Assembly (NCBI GenBank): GCA_026419775.2 | Contig: JAOPGA020000585.1 | Coordinates: 1 to 64,000, forward strand | Direction: 5' to 3' | DNA length: 64,000 nt | Source: Acrasis kona | Taxonomy: Eukaryota > Heterolobosea > Eutetramitea > Acrasida > Acrasidae | In this document: piece by piece, positions 21,412 to 31,901 of the stretch | How the letters are laid out: the number at the start of each line of letters is the position of its first letter | Position numbering within the stretch: position 1 is the stretch's first letter | The notes under the pieces: generated by a model | Seen by the model: the letters and a program-made list of their open reading frames with translations, nothing else | The model's database searches: none | Told to the model about the DNA's origin: nothing | Position numbers and translations under genes: made by a program

Positions 21412-22802
21412 TAAGCATATACATTCTTGACAGCATTGTCTTCGAAAATATCATTCATGTTGAATGAAAAACTTAGTAAGCTATCAACGGTTGGATATTG
21501 TTGGTTCATTCCAACAACTGATGGTAAAAAGTGATGATGATGATGATGATGTGGTTGGTTCATAACATGATGATGATGATGACCACCATGATAATACTGT
21601 TGTTGATAATACACATTTTGATATTGTTGTTGAGGATATCCAAACATGTGTTGTTGATATTGCTGTGGTGGTGCTAATTGTTGATATTGGAATGGATCAA
21701 CGGCAGCATGCACCTGTTGTTGTTGTTGTTGTTGCATGGATTCGACTTGTGGCGATAATTGACTTCTAGGTGGAGAAACGCTCATTCCTTCTGGACTTTC
21801 TCTTCCGTTACTGTTCTTGATCAATCTCTTCTTGTTGGTCGCAATGAATTTTTTTAATTTTCTAACAAAGGGAGTGACCGCCCAATACTTTCCGCTCGTC
21901 TTTTGAGTGGTCGGTGATCTCTCCATGATTTGTTCGAATGTGTGCCATTCCGTAGCGCTGATTTCCTTTCTAGTTTGTGGAGTGAACACGGTCGATTCGC
22001 TCACTCCGGTCACGATGAATAATTTCACTTTTTGATCGCCGAGGATCATCTCTACAAAATCATTCGCGTTGGCTCCGTGATGTGAAATGAGGAAACCGGT
22101 CTCTTCGAAGACTTCACGCGTTGCGCACGTGAGCTCTTGCTCGTCCTTGTTGATCTTGCCGCGTGGGAACGACCAACTGCTCTTTGCGCTCCATCCCTTC
22201 ACCAACAACACCTTGTTCATGTGCTTGTTGAGAATGATGGCGCCACATACGGGCACGCTCGTCTTGTATTGGTAGAATGATTTGGTGTGAGAATCCACCA
22301 ATTGACGATAGGGCGCTAGTAGAGGACAGTGATGGAAAACCTTTTCGACAAAGTCTCTGAATTTGAGCTCTGGTAAGCTCTTGCAATTCTCTCTGTAAAA
22401 ATCTTCGTAGAACCAATGGGCCTCTTCGATTTGAAAGAATAATCTATCCATGCTTTCGTGTTCCTCTTCTGGGCAGTTTAGGATGAAGCGAATGAGTAAG
22501 TCGTCGAGTACTTCTGTTAGAGAATAGGAATGGGCTGGCGATGGTTGTGCTTGGGTGGGTAATTGGTTGTTGATGGGGGCGGTTGGGATTTCTGGCGATG
22601 GGGACATGATCATGGGTGTGGGGACAATGTCAATGATGTGATTGTTGCGTGAGAGTAGCTTATTAGGGGTACATTGGTTTGGTTTTTCCAGGTTGGACAT
22701 TTGAGCCTTTTTATGGACCCTTCGTGTCTTTTGGTAGTTTTTAGGGGGTAGATTGGTGGTTTTAGCTGTTGGGATTCTTGGGCTATTAAATGATTCTCCC
22801 AT
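21411..22802 (-). CDS. DCP2: mRNA-decapping enzyme DCP2
   Basis: A single exon of 463 residues. An N-terminal regulatory domain (LTEVLDDLLIRFILNCP, then EEAHWFYEDFYRENC) is followed by the Nudix hydrolase domain (VCGAIILNKHMNKVLLVKGW, SWSFPRGKINKDEQ). The Nudix box G-x5-E-x7-RE-x2-EE-x-G is complete in GKINKDEQELTCATREVFEE plus TGF, with catalytic glutamates in REVFEE. Box B-like residues follow. DCP2 removes the 5' cap (m7GDP release) to commit mRNA to 5'-3' decay in P-bodies. The C-terminal 130 residues are low complexity, with runs of Gln (7) and His (up to 7), which probably promote condensation. Stop TAA. Confidence 0.95.
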   Translation of the reverse strand: MGESFNSPRIPTAKTTNLPPKNYQKTRRVHKKAQMSNLEKPNQCTPNKLLSRNNHIIDIVPTPMIMSPSPEIPTAPINNQLPTQAQPSPAHSYSLTEVLDDLLIRFILNCPEEEHESMDRLFFQIEEAHWFYEDFYRENCKSLPELKFRDFVEKVFHHCPLLAPYRQLVDSHTKSFYQYKTSVPVCGAIILNKHMNKVLLVKGWSAKSSWSFPRGKINKDEQELTCATREVFEETGFLISHHGANANDFVEMILGDQKVKLFIVTGVSESTVFTPQTRKEISATEWHTFEQIMERSPTTQKTSGKYWAVTPFVRKLKKFIATNKKRLIKNSNGRESPEGMSVSPPRSQLSPQVESMQQQQQQQVHAAVDPFQYQQLAPPQQYQQHMFGYPQQQYQNVYYQQQYYHGGHHHHHVMNQPHHHHHHHFLPSVVGMNQQYPTVDSLLSFSFNMNDIFEDNAVKNVYA

Positions 22803-23783
22803 ATTAAAGTTCTAGGATTATATACAGTAGTGGTAGTAGGGGTAATGTAAAAATGTGTGGTGGAGCTTGTCCGTTTCTTTTCTTTATCAACAATATATAT
22901 GGCGACTGACGCGGCGACGTTCACGTTTGAATTTCTCAAATGAATTATTTGCCAACCGAAATATTTTCGTTCTATTAATAGGTATATTTGTAACAAGGTC
23001 CGCCCCTAACGATTAATTTGGAGCTCGGTTCTAAATTGCGTGTACTTTATTTTTAAAACTTTTTAATTACCATTCTAAGTCAATCGACGAACTCCGAGGA
23101 TGGGTGAAGCAGCTTATCCAACTTTGATGTCAAGATAATGTGAGAGTGATGTTACGTTGGTGTAGTGTTGTACGGTGGACTGGTAAGTTTTGTGAAGTGA
23201 TCGTGATGCAATCTACGAATCTCAACCACATTTGGGCGCTTCAAAGTACGAGGGTGGACTGTTGGAATTTTAGAAAATTATTTGGTGGCCGCGGCATCAT
23301 CAAGTATGCGGATAGTATACATTTATGTGTAAAAGGATTGGTTTTGTACAAACAAGGTGATGGTGGGGGAGGTGCCAATAGTTTTCACATTGATGTGAGT
23401 AACAAAAAGGAGCATATCTATTCGTGGAAAATTAACATCGCCGCATGAGGGGTTGAACTGATTTATTGTTTGAACAGTTTATTAGATAAACAAAGTAGGA
23501 TCTTTCAAAATGTGTAAAGCTGTATCATTTGAGTAATTTCAAATTGCACCCTCTTGAGTTCAAGAGTGTTGCTTCTTTTTAGTTTAGAATAGTTCAAGCT
23601 ATCCTGCATCTAAAGATCAAAACAATTGATTGGATCAATTACCATAATAAATGTTACCTTTTATTATTTCGTTTAGGACGTGCCAAATGTTCAAAAACTT
23701 GTTGACTATCGAAGCTAACTTTGAAGAAGGCTACCACTAGTTTTGGCTGGTTGGCAAGAATCCCGCGCCTTATTGTAAATAGA
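22803..23783. other. Divergent intergenic region with a doubtful small ORF
   Basis: About 980 bases separate the starts of DCP2 and SPAG6, so both promoters should lie here. A 99-codon plus frame from ATG 23149 to 23448 contains a Gly-rich stretch and ends in SWKINIAA; I recognise nothing and would not call it a gene without transcript evidence. Confidence 0.45.
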
Positions 23784-25529
23784 ATGGCAGACTTGACTGA
23801 TGGTGAGCACCGACTGCCCATATCGAAGGATATGATAGCGTGTTTCGATGATTATCAAAGCGAGAGGATAGAGTTTGTAAAATCAGTGAGCGCTCTAATA
23901 GACGAGCCAAAAAACATACCGTGTTCGTACAAACTATATCACATTGAATGCTAATTTAAAACAGTTTTTTATAATGGAGGATCAGTTAATCTATTGAAAT
24001 CTCTATTGTTGGATTCATCTCCATACATTCAAAATACAGCAGCTACAACACTGGCTAAGATTGCCTCTTTTAGCCCAGACTATGCGTCCGTAATTTGTCA
24101 AAATGATTTGTTGGGACAGTTGGTTTATTTGATGCAAGAACAAAGCGTATGAATTAAGTTTGAAATCTCAAATCATTAATTGAACAGAAACAATTCAAAA
24201 AAAGTGCTTCATTTTTGATTCGGTCCATTTCGAAAATGAGCCCTGAACTTGCTCAAGTGGTCATGGATGCAGGTGCTGGAGAGGTCTTCGTCCACTTTTT
24301 AGAAGAATTTGACGTTAGTATCAAAGAATGTGGAGCTTGGGGTATTGACTACATTGTCAGGCATTCAGCAGGTATTTGTTGTTTAAACACGTAGTAATGG
24401 TTGGTTAGATTTATCCCAGGCAATAATAGAACTAGGTGGGTTGCAACATTTACTATCATGTGCACAAGAGCCAGAGCCATCAATAAGAAGAATTGCAGTA
24501 TGTTGTCTTGCTGATATGGCAAAACATTCCCCTCAAGTTCGTACCAAATTATAAACTCTAACTAAATTTTTCATAGATCGCCCAAATAATAGTTGATGCT
24601 GACGCGGTTGAAGTGATAGCTCCTATGTTCAAGCATAAGGATGTTCAGCTGAAAAGACAAGTTTTGGCTTTTATTGCTCAAATTGCAAAGCATAACAAAG
24701 AACTAGCGGATTCAGTTATTGATAGAGGAAAGATTTTCCCAGATGTTGTAAAACAATTCGACGTACTGGACACGTTTGTAGTAAATAATGCTGCCACAGT
24801 GTTGATGAGCATATCTAAGCATTCACAAAGAGTAAACTTTTTAATTTATTTTCAATTAACATTTAGCATGCATCTGTTATTGTAACACACGAAGCGGTTG
24901 TACCTCTAGTCAAATGCATAGAGGACTCCAGACTAAATTCAGAGTATCCAGCCATACGTGCTTTGGGTTATTGCGCATCTTTTGCAGAATCTCTGGCAAG
25001 TATGGTTCTAGAAAAGAATGCTCTACCATGGCTTGTGCAGACGCTGGAACTACATCCCAACTCAGCGATAAGAGGACAAGCAGCTTGGTGCTTGGGAAGT
25101 ATAGGAAAGCATTCAAGACCAATCTGTAAAGACATTTGTGACCAAGGGACCATAAAATTAATGTACGAAACATGGTGCGATAAAAGTCAAGACAGAATAA
25201 TACGTCATGAATGTAAAGAAGCATTGAAAATGCTTATTCCACAATGTGACATTCCATACTATCTTTCTCCATTACTAAACGAAAAGACATCTCCTAAAAT
25301 GATTGAGGTGGTTCTTAAACAACTAGCCATAGTACTTCCTCCTAATGCCGACGAAAGACTAAAGTTTATCAAATCACCCAAATTTCAATATCTTCAATCC
25401 CTTCTGCAAGATACCAGGACAACTGTTGCGAGCACCCAATTTATACATTCAATCAATGCAAGTTTCCCTAAAGAAGCTGTCAAATTTTACACGCCAGGAT
25501 ATGAAAGTTTAATGTTGAAAAATTTGTAA
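23784..25529 (+). CDS. SPAG6: SPAG6/PF16 axonemal central-pair armadillo protein
   Basis: Six exons (23784-23922, 23965-24146, 24188-24371, 24409-24536, 24577-24831, 24867-25529) give 516 residues, against about 509 in human SPAG6. Introns are 42, 41, 37, 40 and 35 nt. Armadillo repeats match the family along the whole length: LLLDSSPYIQNTAATTLAKI, RRIAVCCLADMAKHSPQ, VQLKRQVLAFIAQIAKHNKE, IRGQAAWCLGSIGKHSRPI, and the ending PGYESLMLKNL (human YYSPGYSETLLERV). PF16/SPAG6 stabilises the C1 microtubule of the 9+2 axoneme and is needed for flagellar beating, so the organism is expected to make motile flagella at some stage. It ends only 7 bases from the convergent F-box gene. Confidence 0.95.
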
Positions 25530-25536
25530 TAGTAAA

Positions 25537-26823
25537 CTAATACATTTTAATGAGATTATGTGTTGACATAGAGTCTTGGATCTTGTATTCCCTCAGTGTA
25601 TTCTCCAGATCGTAAAGATTACTTCCGATCAACATTTGTTGAGGCATCATGATCAGTAGGAACAAAATTAAAAACAAAAGAAGAGACCACAGAGGAGCGT
25701 TCACACTTCCAAACATTTGCAAGAACCAACTTAATACAGTAGACAACAAAGATTGGTCCTGTGGTGGTTGTACATGACTTGTCAATGGAGATCTTTTCGG
25801 TGTGGCCAACGGAGTAGGCGCGTGTTGTTTTACAGGTGAGTGTACAATAACAGGTGCAACATCAAATGAAGTCTTCTTGTTATGTTTTGTCTTTTTCTTT
25901 TTAAGAGTAGATTTAGTGGCGCCGCTATTCGACCGAACTCCTCTAGAAGAAGGAGAGTCTTCTGATAACAAAGACCCTGAACAAGAAAACAAGTTTTGTT
26001 CTGACTTTTCAGTTTGACATGCACTCAAAGCTTTTTGACTCCACACCTGCCAATTCTTAAGGGATTCCTTTCCGGCTACTTCTTCAATCTTCCATCTGAA
26101 GAAGGTGCTCTTTAAAAAAATTACACCACACATTATAGACATGTTACATGTGACACCATCTGAATTGTCTTTTATTACAATCTCTACTTGCATACAAAAA
26201 CAATCTCCGTACGGGACGTCAACAGTTTTAGTGTTAATTTGAACCATAAAAGATTTTGCATCAGAAAAGATCACGAGACGTTGTGCATTTTTTACTAAAG
26301 TAGTTTTCGGGCCCATCGGGTTGTTTACAGGACTAATAAATTCTAAATTGCGGAACAAACCAACTCCATCAGATGCTTTCTGCCAAGGCTCTACCACCAT
26401 GTTTGTATCTCCTCTTTCGTCATGATACACTTTTTCGCTCCTGGAATCTTGTGAGAACAAAATGTAAAGTGCATCTACAGAGCATACTGGAAGTGTTTCT
26501 GTAGCGACGTCAAAGTACTTGAATTTATCTGGACCAAAAAATGTTTCATTATTGAGTGGAACCTTTGAGGAATCGGTGAAGGAGGTGGGTGGAAACGTCT
26601 TGAGGAACTCGAGTTCCTTTTTCCAAGAAAGTGAAGGTCTTTTTTGATAATTTTGATTCTCCATCAAACATTTTACACGGGGCATCCAAATTGGCTCGTC
26701 GTTTGAATCTTGTGTCAACGTGCGATAACTATGTTTGCAACTCAAACCGAACGAACACAGTGTCCGCACATCACAAAACCCCAATATTTTAACAAACACC
26801 TCATCGGGCACTTTATCGTTCAT
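25537..26823 (-). CDS. F-box protein with VASt (Aster-like) lipid-transfer domain and C-terminal membrane anchor
   Basis: 428 residues in one exon. The N-terminal F-box is DKVPDEVFVKILGFCDVRTL followed by FGLSCK. A VASt-type START-like domain spans roughly residues 90-270. It has an FKYFDVATETLPVCSVDALY start, the NPMGPKTT turn, KTVDVPYGDCFCMQVEIVI and VIFLKSTFFRWKIEEV, as in Aster/GRAMD1, LAM and VAD1 proteins that move sterols at membrane contacts. A basic low-complexity linker (LKKKKTKHNKKTS) leads to a C-terminal hydrophobic segment (WSLLLFLILFLLIMM) and a short lumenal or cytosolic tail. An F-box normally docks to SKP1 in SCF ubiquitin ligases. The combination suggests a membrane-anchored, lipid-sensing ligase adaptor; that is inference. 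Stop TAG. Confidence 0.85.
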   Translation of the reverse strand: MNDKVPDEVFVKILGFCDVRTLCSFGLSCKHSYRTLTQDSNDEPIWMPRVKCLMENQNYQKRPSLSWKKELEFLKTFPPTSFTDSSKVPLNNETFFGPDKFKYFDVATETLPVCSVDALYILFSQDSRSEKVYHDERGDTNMVVEPWQKASDGVGLFRNLEFISPVNNPMGPKTTLVKNAQRLVIFSDAKSFMVQINTKTVDVPYGDCFCMQVEIVIKDNSDGVTCNMSIMCGVIFLKSTFFRWKIEEVAGKESLKNWQVWSQKALSACQTEKSEQNLFSCSGSLLSEDSPSSRGVRSNSGATKSTLKKKKTKHNKKTSFDVAPVIVHSPVKQHAPTPLATPKRSPLTSHVQPPQDQSLLSTVLSWFLQMFGSVNAPLWSLLLFLILFLLIMMPQQMLIGSNLYDLENTLREYKIQDSMSTHNLIKMY

Positions 26824-26956
26824 GATTTGTTTAAAAATAGGATTCAAAAAGGAAAGATTACAAAAAGAAATAATAAAATATTTTCAAAGCATGTACATTT
26901 ATTATGTTGAGGCCGTTGTTGGATAGTAAACTCCCTCTATTTAAATTTAGTTTTTG

Positions 26957-27609
26957 TTAGATATTAAAAGTAGTATTACCTTCAGCGATCCAGATGTTTT
27001 CGGAATTTTCTTTTTGGTCGAATGCTGTAATTTCGAATTGACCGGGAATGGGGTGTCCAAACTTGAAGTTGTGCGAATGTAGGTATTTTCCGGTATCAAC
27101 ATGCTTGAGGCGAACAGGCGTCCCTTGTATCCACTTTGCGCTTGCACCTGCATTTATCAAGTCAACAGTCCAGTTGTCACCAGTGTCCGTTCCTTGGTAG
27201 CAACTGACTTCTTGTTGTCTGGATAAAGGAGATTGATGCAAGTGAGAGTGCAAATAAAAGTTGGTATTTGCGTGAACAAGACGGATTTTAGAGTCGTGTT
27301 GGATTGGAGATCCAGGTGTACATACTGGCTGCCCGTGAGCAGATTTGATAACCCAATATGAATTGGAGTCGCCGGTTCCGGGGTAACAGGTTACGCTTTG
27401 CTGGCCAGATCCTGAGCCATATGTTACTTGATGTGAGTGGATCCTACAATTCATCGCCTTGTGTTTGAGCTTAATAATGCTCCCGCAGGTGACAAGAGTT
27501 TTCTCGGCCGCTATTTATGTTAATCAAAGTAAATATGGAATGCGAACGTACCCTTGACTAGAGCAACAAAAAGTAGAACGGAAGATAGAACGTACAAAAA
27601 GCGAGCCAT
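26957..27609 (-). CDS. SDF2: SDF2-like secreted/ER MIR-domain protein
   Basis: Two exons, 27609-27552 and 27510-26957, with a 41-nt intron (donor GTACGT), give 203 residues. Exon 1 is a signal peptide (MARFLYVLSSVLLFVALVKA). The rest holds three MIR repeats with their typical HxH and W landmarks: RIHSHQVTYGSGSGQQSVTC, FYLHSHLHQSPLSRQQEVSC and KYLHSHNFKFG. This is the layout of SDF2/SDF2L1, ER-lumenal partners of DnaJ/BiP linked to O-mannosylation and folding quality control. There is no KDEL-type ending (tail NTTFNI), so it may be secreted instead of ER-retained. Confidence 0.9.
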
Positions 27610-27693
27610 TCTTACCTCTGTTGTTTCAAACACGTTTTAGTCAACCTTTATTACAACAATATTTGAAGTTTTGTTCTTCTGCAAAAAATTGGG

Positions 27694-28728
27694 ATGCTTC
27701 AACTCGTCAGAGATACAACAGCAAGAGTTGTTAACAGCGCAAAGCACGTAATAATCGATGATTCTGCTATCCAAAAAGTATGCGAACTGTTAGCCAAAGA
27801 TGTTTGGGGGAGATTATCTAGTGATGACAAAGGGGACGAAAACATTGGACAAGCAGTTTCGAGTGATGGATTTGTAGAGAGTTTATTTGTCGAGTGGGAT
27901 AACGAAAAAGTACACTTTAGAGATCTAGAAGACCCTGATCTCACAGCACAATATATTCTTGTTTTGAGCTCGCTCAACTTTTGTTTCTGGCCTGGTGTTA
28001 AAAGACCCGATGGACCAGAAGGCGAAGAGTACGAATACCATCACTTGGCTGGTGCATTAAGAGATGTACTATTAGAAGATAAAGAAGCATTCAGTGCGGC
28101 TTCATTGTCTAACTGTGACGAAAAAACATTATTAAAATGGTTTAAATGTGAAATTCCACAAGCTGCCGAAAGAGCCAGACTCGTTCGTGAGGTTGGTGTG
28201 GGCCTTCAAACTCACTTCAACGGAAAAGCTTCCAAACTCATTACCTCCGCTGGAAATAGTGTTTCCAAACTCGTCGCTCTTGTCACTGCATTCTTCCCTG
28301 GATTCCGTGATCACACCATTTACGATGGTGCACAAGTCTTTTTATATAAACGCGCACAGATTTTCTGTGCAGATATATGGGGATGCTTCAAGCATGAAGG
28401 TCTCGGAAAGTTTGACGACATGCATAAATTGACAATGTTCGCAGACTACAGAGTACCTCAAATTTTGAGGCACTATGAGGTTCTAAAATATTCCGAAAGT
28501 TTAAGTGATTCTATTGATAATTATAAAGTAATTCCTCCTGGTAGTGCTGAAGAAGTTGAAATCCGCGCCGCGACCATTCAATGTGTGGAGAGGATGAGAA
28601 TTGTGTTACAGAATAGTCACCGTATTAGATGCAAGAGCGTAGAACTTGATTGGTTGTTGTGGCAGAGGGGTGAAGAACAAAGAAAAGAAGTAGCACCACA
28701 TCACAGAACACTTACAATATTCTATTAA
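27694..28728 (+). CDS. QNG1: Queuosine salvage N-glycosylase QNG1 (DUF2419)
   Basis: 344 residues, no intron. Family hallmarks are SSLNFCFWPG, FRDHTIYDGAQVFLYKRAQI, FADYRVPQILRHY and a C-terminal RIRCKSVELDWLLWQRGE. QNG1 releases queuine from queuosine-5'-phosphate so that it can be inserted into tRNA anticodons by eukaryotic TGT; the nucleophilic Asp lies in the conserved YD/AD segments. Eukaryotes cannot make queuine, so the gene implies uptake of bacterial queuosine from food or surroundings. Diverges from SDF2 with under 90 bases between starts, so a shared promoter is likely. Stop TAA. Confidence 0.93.
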   Translation: MLQLVRDTTARVVNSAKHVIIDDSAIQKVCELLAKDVWGRLSSDDKGDENIGQAVSSDGFVESLFVEWDNEKVHFRDLEDPDLTAQYILVLSSLNFCFWPGVKRPDGPEGEEYEYHHLAGALRDVLLEDKEAFSAASLSNCDEKTLLKWFKCEIPQAAERARLVREVGVGLQTHFNGKASKLITSAGNSVSKLVALVTAFFPGFRDHTIYDGAQVFLYKRAQIFCADIWGCFKHEGLGKFDDMHKLTMFADYRVPQILRHYEVLKYSESLSDSIDNYKVIPPGSAEEVEIRAATIQCVERMRIVLQNSHRIRCKSVELDWLLWQRGEEQRKEVAPHHRTLTIFY

Positions 28729-28863
28729 TAAATTCAACATTAATTAACTTTATGTTCCATACAACAGCATCCATGTCATAATTACACAAGATGAGACATG
28801 TGATGCATTCCAAAAAAATAGAATAATAATCATAAATAATCTTTTTTAATTTAAAATACAAAA

Positions 28864-30842
28864 TTACTTTCTCCAAGTATCAATCTGCTGTGACATTGAT
28901 TGCAACTCTTTAAAATTTTTTAATGTTGTATTGTACATTTTNTCAAAATTTGAACCAGCACCATCTTCTTGTTTATTCAAAACATTCATTGGTAAGCTCA
29001 TACTAAAGTGACTTGGTTGTGAGTGGTCAGCTGCTGTTTGTGATAAATACAAGATTTTATCCCTCTCCCGCTCCAACTCTGCTATTCTCTTTGTGTATGA
29101 CTGGCAGTGAGTCCAATTCTTTTCTTGTTCTGATTTGAGTTCAATGTTGTGGTCGTTAATCTTTTCGTTCAATTCTTCAATCTTTTTGTATAATGTTTTA
29201 ATCTTTTGACGTTCCTTGTCTTTGATTTGTTGATTGAGTGATTTTAATTTTGCATACTTGTTTTTTAATGTTTCAAACTCGTTGAGGAGGATGGTGGCAT
29301 TATCCGCATAACTTTTATGTTTTGATGACCCGCCTTGGATAATGTTCATCTTTTCATTCTTTTCTAATTGTAAATGTTCGGTCAGTTCGTTCTTTTGTTG
29401 TTCCAAGAACTCCATGTTTAGTTTTAGTTGGTCCATCTCTGATTGTATGTTGGCTACTTTTGATTCTTCTTGATCTTTTAATTGTCTTAATTTATCAATT
29501 TCTATGCACTGTTCATCAATGTGGACCTTGTGTTCTTGAACTTGTTTTTCTAAATTATTCATCTTTAATGTTGATTGGGTCAAGTTTCTGGTTAGGGCAT
29601 CTCTTTCATCCGTAATCTTTATTAATGATGATTTGACAGCTTCTAATTCTTTGGTAATACGTAGTACCTCTGACCTGGTTGTTTGCTTGGTCAAATGCAC
29701 GGCACTTTCTAGTTCTGTCACCCTAGACTGTAGCGTGGATTTATCTAATTCAAGAGCATGTTGCTTGTCGCTTTCAATCCGGGTGATGCTCTTTATTTTT
29801 TCGTTGTTTTCGGTTTGCATGATTGACATTTGACGAAGCAAATCTTGTTTTGAAGATTGACACACTTCTAGTCTTTTGTTCAAGTCTGCAATTTGGTTCA
29901 CCATGGACGAGCGAGAACGTTCAAATTCGCGCTCTCGTTGCTCTGAGTTATCTTTTATGCTTAATCTCTCTGACGCATGTTCCTCCATCTGCTGCTGATT
30001 TACATTTTGCAACACCACAATGTCCCTCTCCAGCTTTATAACTTGCTCGTGGTACTTGTCTAACCGTTTAAGGTGTTGGTCATTCTCTGTGGATAATCGG
30101 TCATATTTTCTTTGTAATCTTTCGTTGTTTTCCTCTACAATTTTGTTTTTGTTGATCGATGTAGATAGCAACTGTGATTGGGCAATGATGGAGTTTTCCT
30201 TATCAACAAGCGCGTGGTTCTTCTCCTCTCTGACGGTGTGAAGTTCACTTAAAAGTTGTTGCACTTGATTTTGGAGGTCCTGATTCGTACGTTGCAATAT
30301 TCTTAGGTCGTCTTTATTGCTCTGAACTTCCTGTGATGGCATGGGATTTCTTCTGAGAAGTTCATGCTCATGTTGCAGCTCCTTAATTTGTCTTTGATGC
30401 TCGCTCTCATTTTCTTTCAATCTATTCTGAAGAAGCTCTATCTTTTGATTGTATTGCGCTGTAGCTACTTCGTGTTGTCTTCTCAAGTCGTTGTATAGTA
30501 ATCTAAATTGACTATTTTGCTGTAAATCTTGCTCCAGACGTTTTCTAACCTCCAAATCTTCTTCAACCCTCATCCTCATTTGATGGAGTTCGTGAGTGTC
30601 ATGATCGAATTTGTCTCGTAGTGAATCCAAGTCTTTACATTTGGAATCAAGCTGCACTCTCCATCTGTTAATCTGTTCCTCATACATGTTGGAGCGTTCG
30701 ATATATTGTTTTTTCATCTTGTTGCATAAGAAGGAATTGAATTGGTTGAACTTACCGTGTCAAAGTTATTTTTGTACTGCTCATTTTCATCTCGCAGCCT
30801 CTGTATTAAAGATTGCACCTCCAAATCGGAAGCTTGTGTCAT
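28864..30842 (-). CDS. Long coiled-coil protein, possibly CEP83-like
   Basis: Exons 30842-30756 and 30717-28864, with a 38-nt intron, give 646 residues. Almost the whole protein is heptad-rich coiled coil with high Glu/Gln/Lys/Arg/Leu. The end is less charged (SQPSHFSMSLPMNVLNK). The segment RRQHEVATAQYNQKIELLQN and its preceding helix resemble the middle of the distal-appendage protein CEP83, but coiled coils resemble each other, so this is weak. One codon contains the ambiguous base at 28942 (GAN, Asp or Glu). Stop TAA. Confidence 0.7.
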
Positions 30843-31004
30843 TGTTTATACAATAGCAACGAGCTTTGTTCCCGCCTGGAACTAAAAATGTAACCATGGA
30901 TTTGGTTCCAATGTTCAATAGTTGACTAAATTCAAACCATGGTTTGAATTTCAACACCGCGCCAAGTTCTTCAACCCAATTTCAGTTAATTTTGATCAAA
31001 ACAA

Positions 31005-31811
31005 ATGAAGAACCGTTCACAAACACTAAGCCAATTGGTATCAGACCGTGATATCTCAGATGATGAACTAGACACATCATTCAAAATCACTGAGGATATT
31101 TCATCCAGCGACGATGATGACTCAAGTGCTGACGAACAAGAAGATGACAGCGAAGAGGAAGAAGAAAACGAATCAGAAAGAATCGCTGTTGTCGGTGACA
31201 TTGAGCAACAAATAGACGAGGAGGCCATCTTACAACACTTTGCCGACTTTAATGTAGAACGCATCATTGACGACCGTGAAGGTGGCAGTGGTATTGTAGT
31301 GCTATGGTTCGAGTCATCCTCAGAAAGAGACCGTGCTATTACCGAGTACCACGGTTCTTACCTTAACGGATGTAAGATCAGCATCGCGCCCTGGAAGTTG
31401 TTCAATGACATCTCCGCTGCTGTGGAAGATGGAAGCGAGGCAGAAGAGGACAGCGACGTCGATGACATCGAGGATTACGACGAAGATGATGAAGATGACG
31501 AAGATGACGAGGATGACAGCGAAGATGAAGATGAACCATCAAGAAAGAAACGGAAGGTAGACTCCAAAGATCTTGAAGACGTATATCATGAGTTGATCAC
31601 ACTTTCAAACACACAAAAAGAATCCGACGAAAGAATAGATGCCATCATAGACCTCTTGGTAGAATTCAAAGGAAAACTCAAGAAGCACAAGAACAGAATA
31701 TCCACTCTTGAGAATGAATTAGAGCACAGCAAGAACAAAATCAGAAAATACAAAAAGACGTTGAAGCACTCTCACTCCCACTCACATCACAAGCGCCACA
31801 GACACTACTAA
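31005..31811 (+). CDS. Acidic protein with degenerate RRM and His-rich tail
   Basis: 268 residues. An acidic Ser-rich start (about 1-58) leads to a roughly 70-residue domain that has the RRM strand/helix pattern (RIAVVGDIEQQIDEEAILQH, then SGIVVLWFESSSERDRAI and LNGCKISI) but lacks the aromatic RNP residues. A second Asp/Glu block (DDEDDEDDEDD) precedes a nuclear-localisation-like RKKRKV, then a coiled coil, and the tail HSHSHSHHKRHRHY. Acidic tracts suggest a histone- or ribosome-assembly-associated nuclear protein, but I do not recognise the family. Divergent from the coiled-coil gene, 160 bases apart. Confidence 0.7.
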   Translation: MKNRSQTLSQLVSDRDISDDELDTSFKITEDISSSDDDDSSADEQEDDSEEEEENESERIAVVGDIEQQIDEEAILQHFADFNVERIIDDREGGSGIVVLWFESSSERDRAITEYHGSYLNGCKISIAPWKLFNDISAAVEDGSEAEEDSDVDDIEDYDEDDEDDEDDEDDSEDEDEPSRKKRKVDSKDLEDVYHELITLSNTQKESDERIDAIIDLLVEFKGKLKKHKNRISTLENELEHSKNKIRKYKKTLKHSHSHSHHKRHRHY

Positions 31812-31901
31812 ATATAAAGTTACTTTTCTTAATTTGTTCTTGTTCTTTCTTTGTTGTGAATAGATAGTACACGCTATTAAACAGTAACAAATGTTTTTAA
31901 T

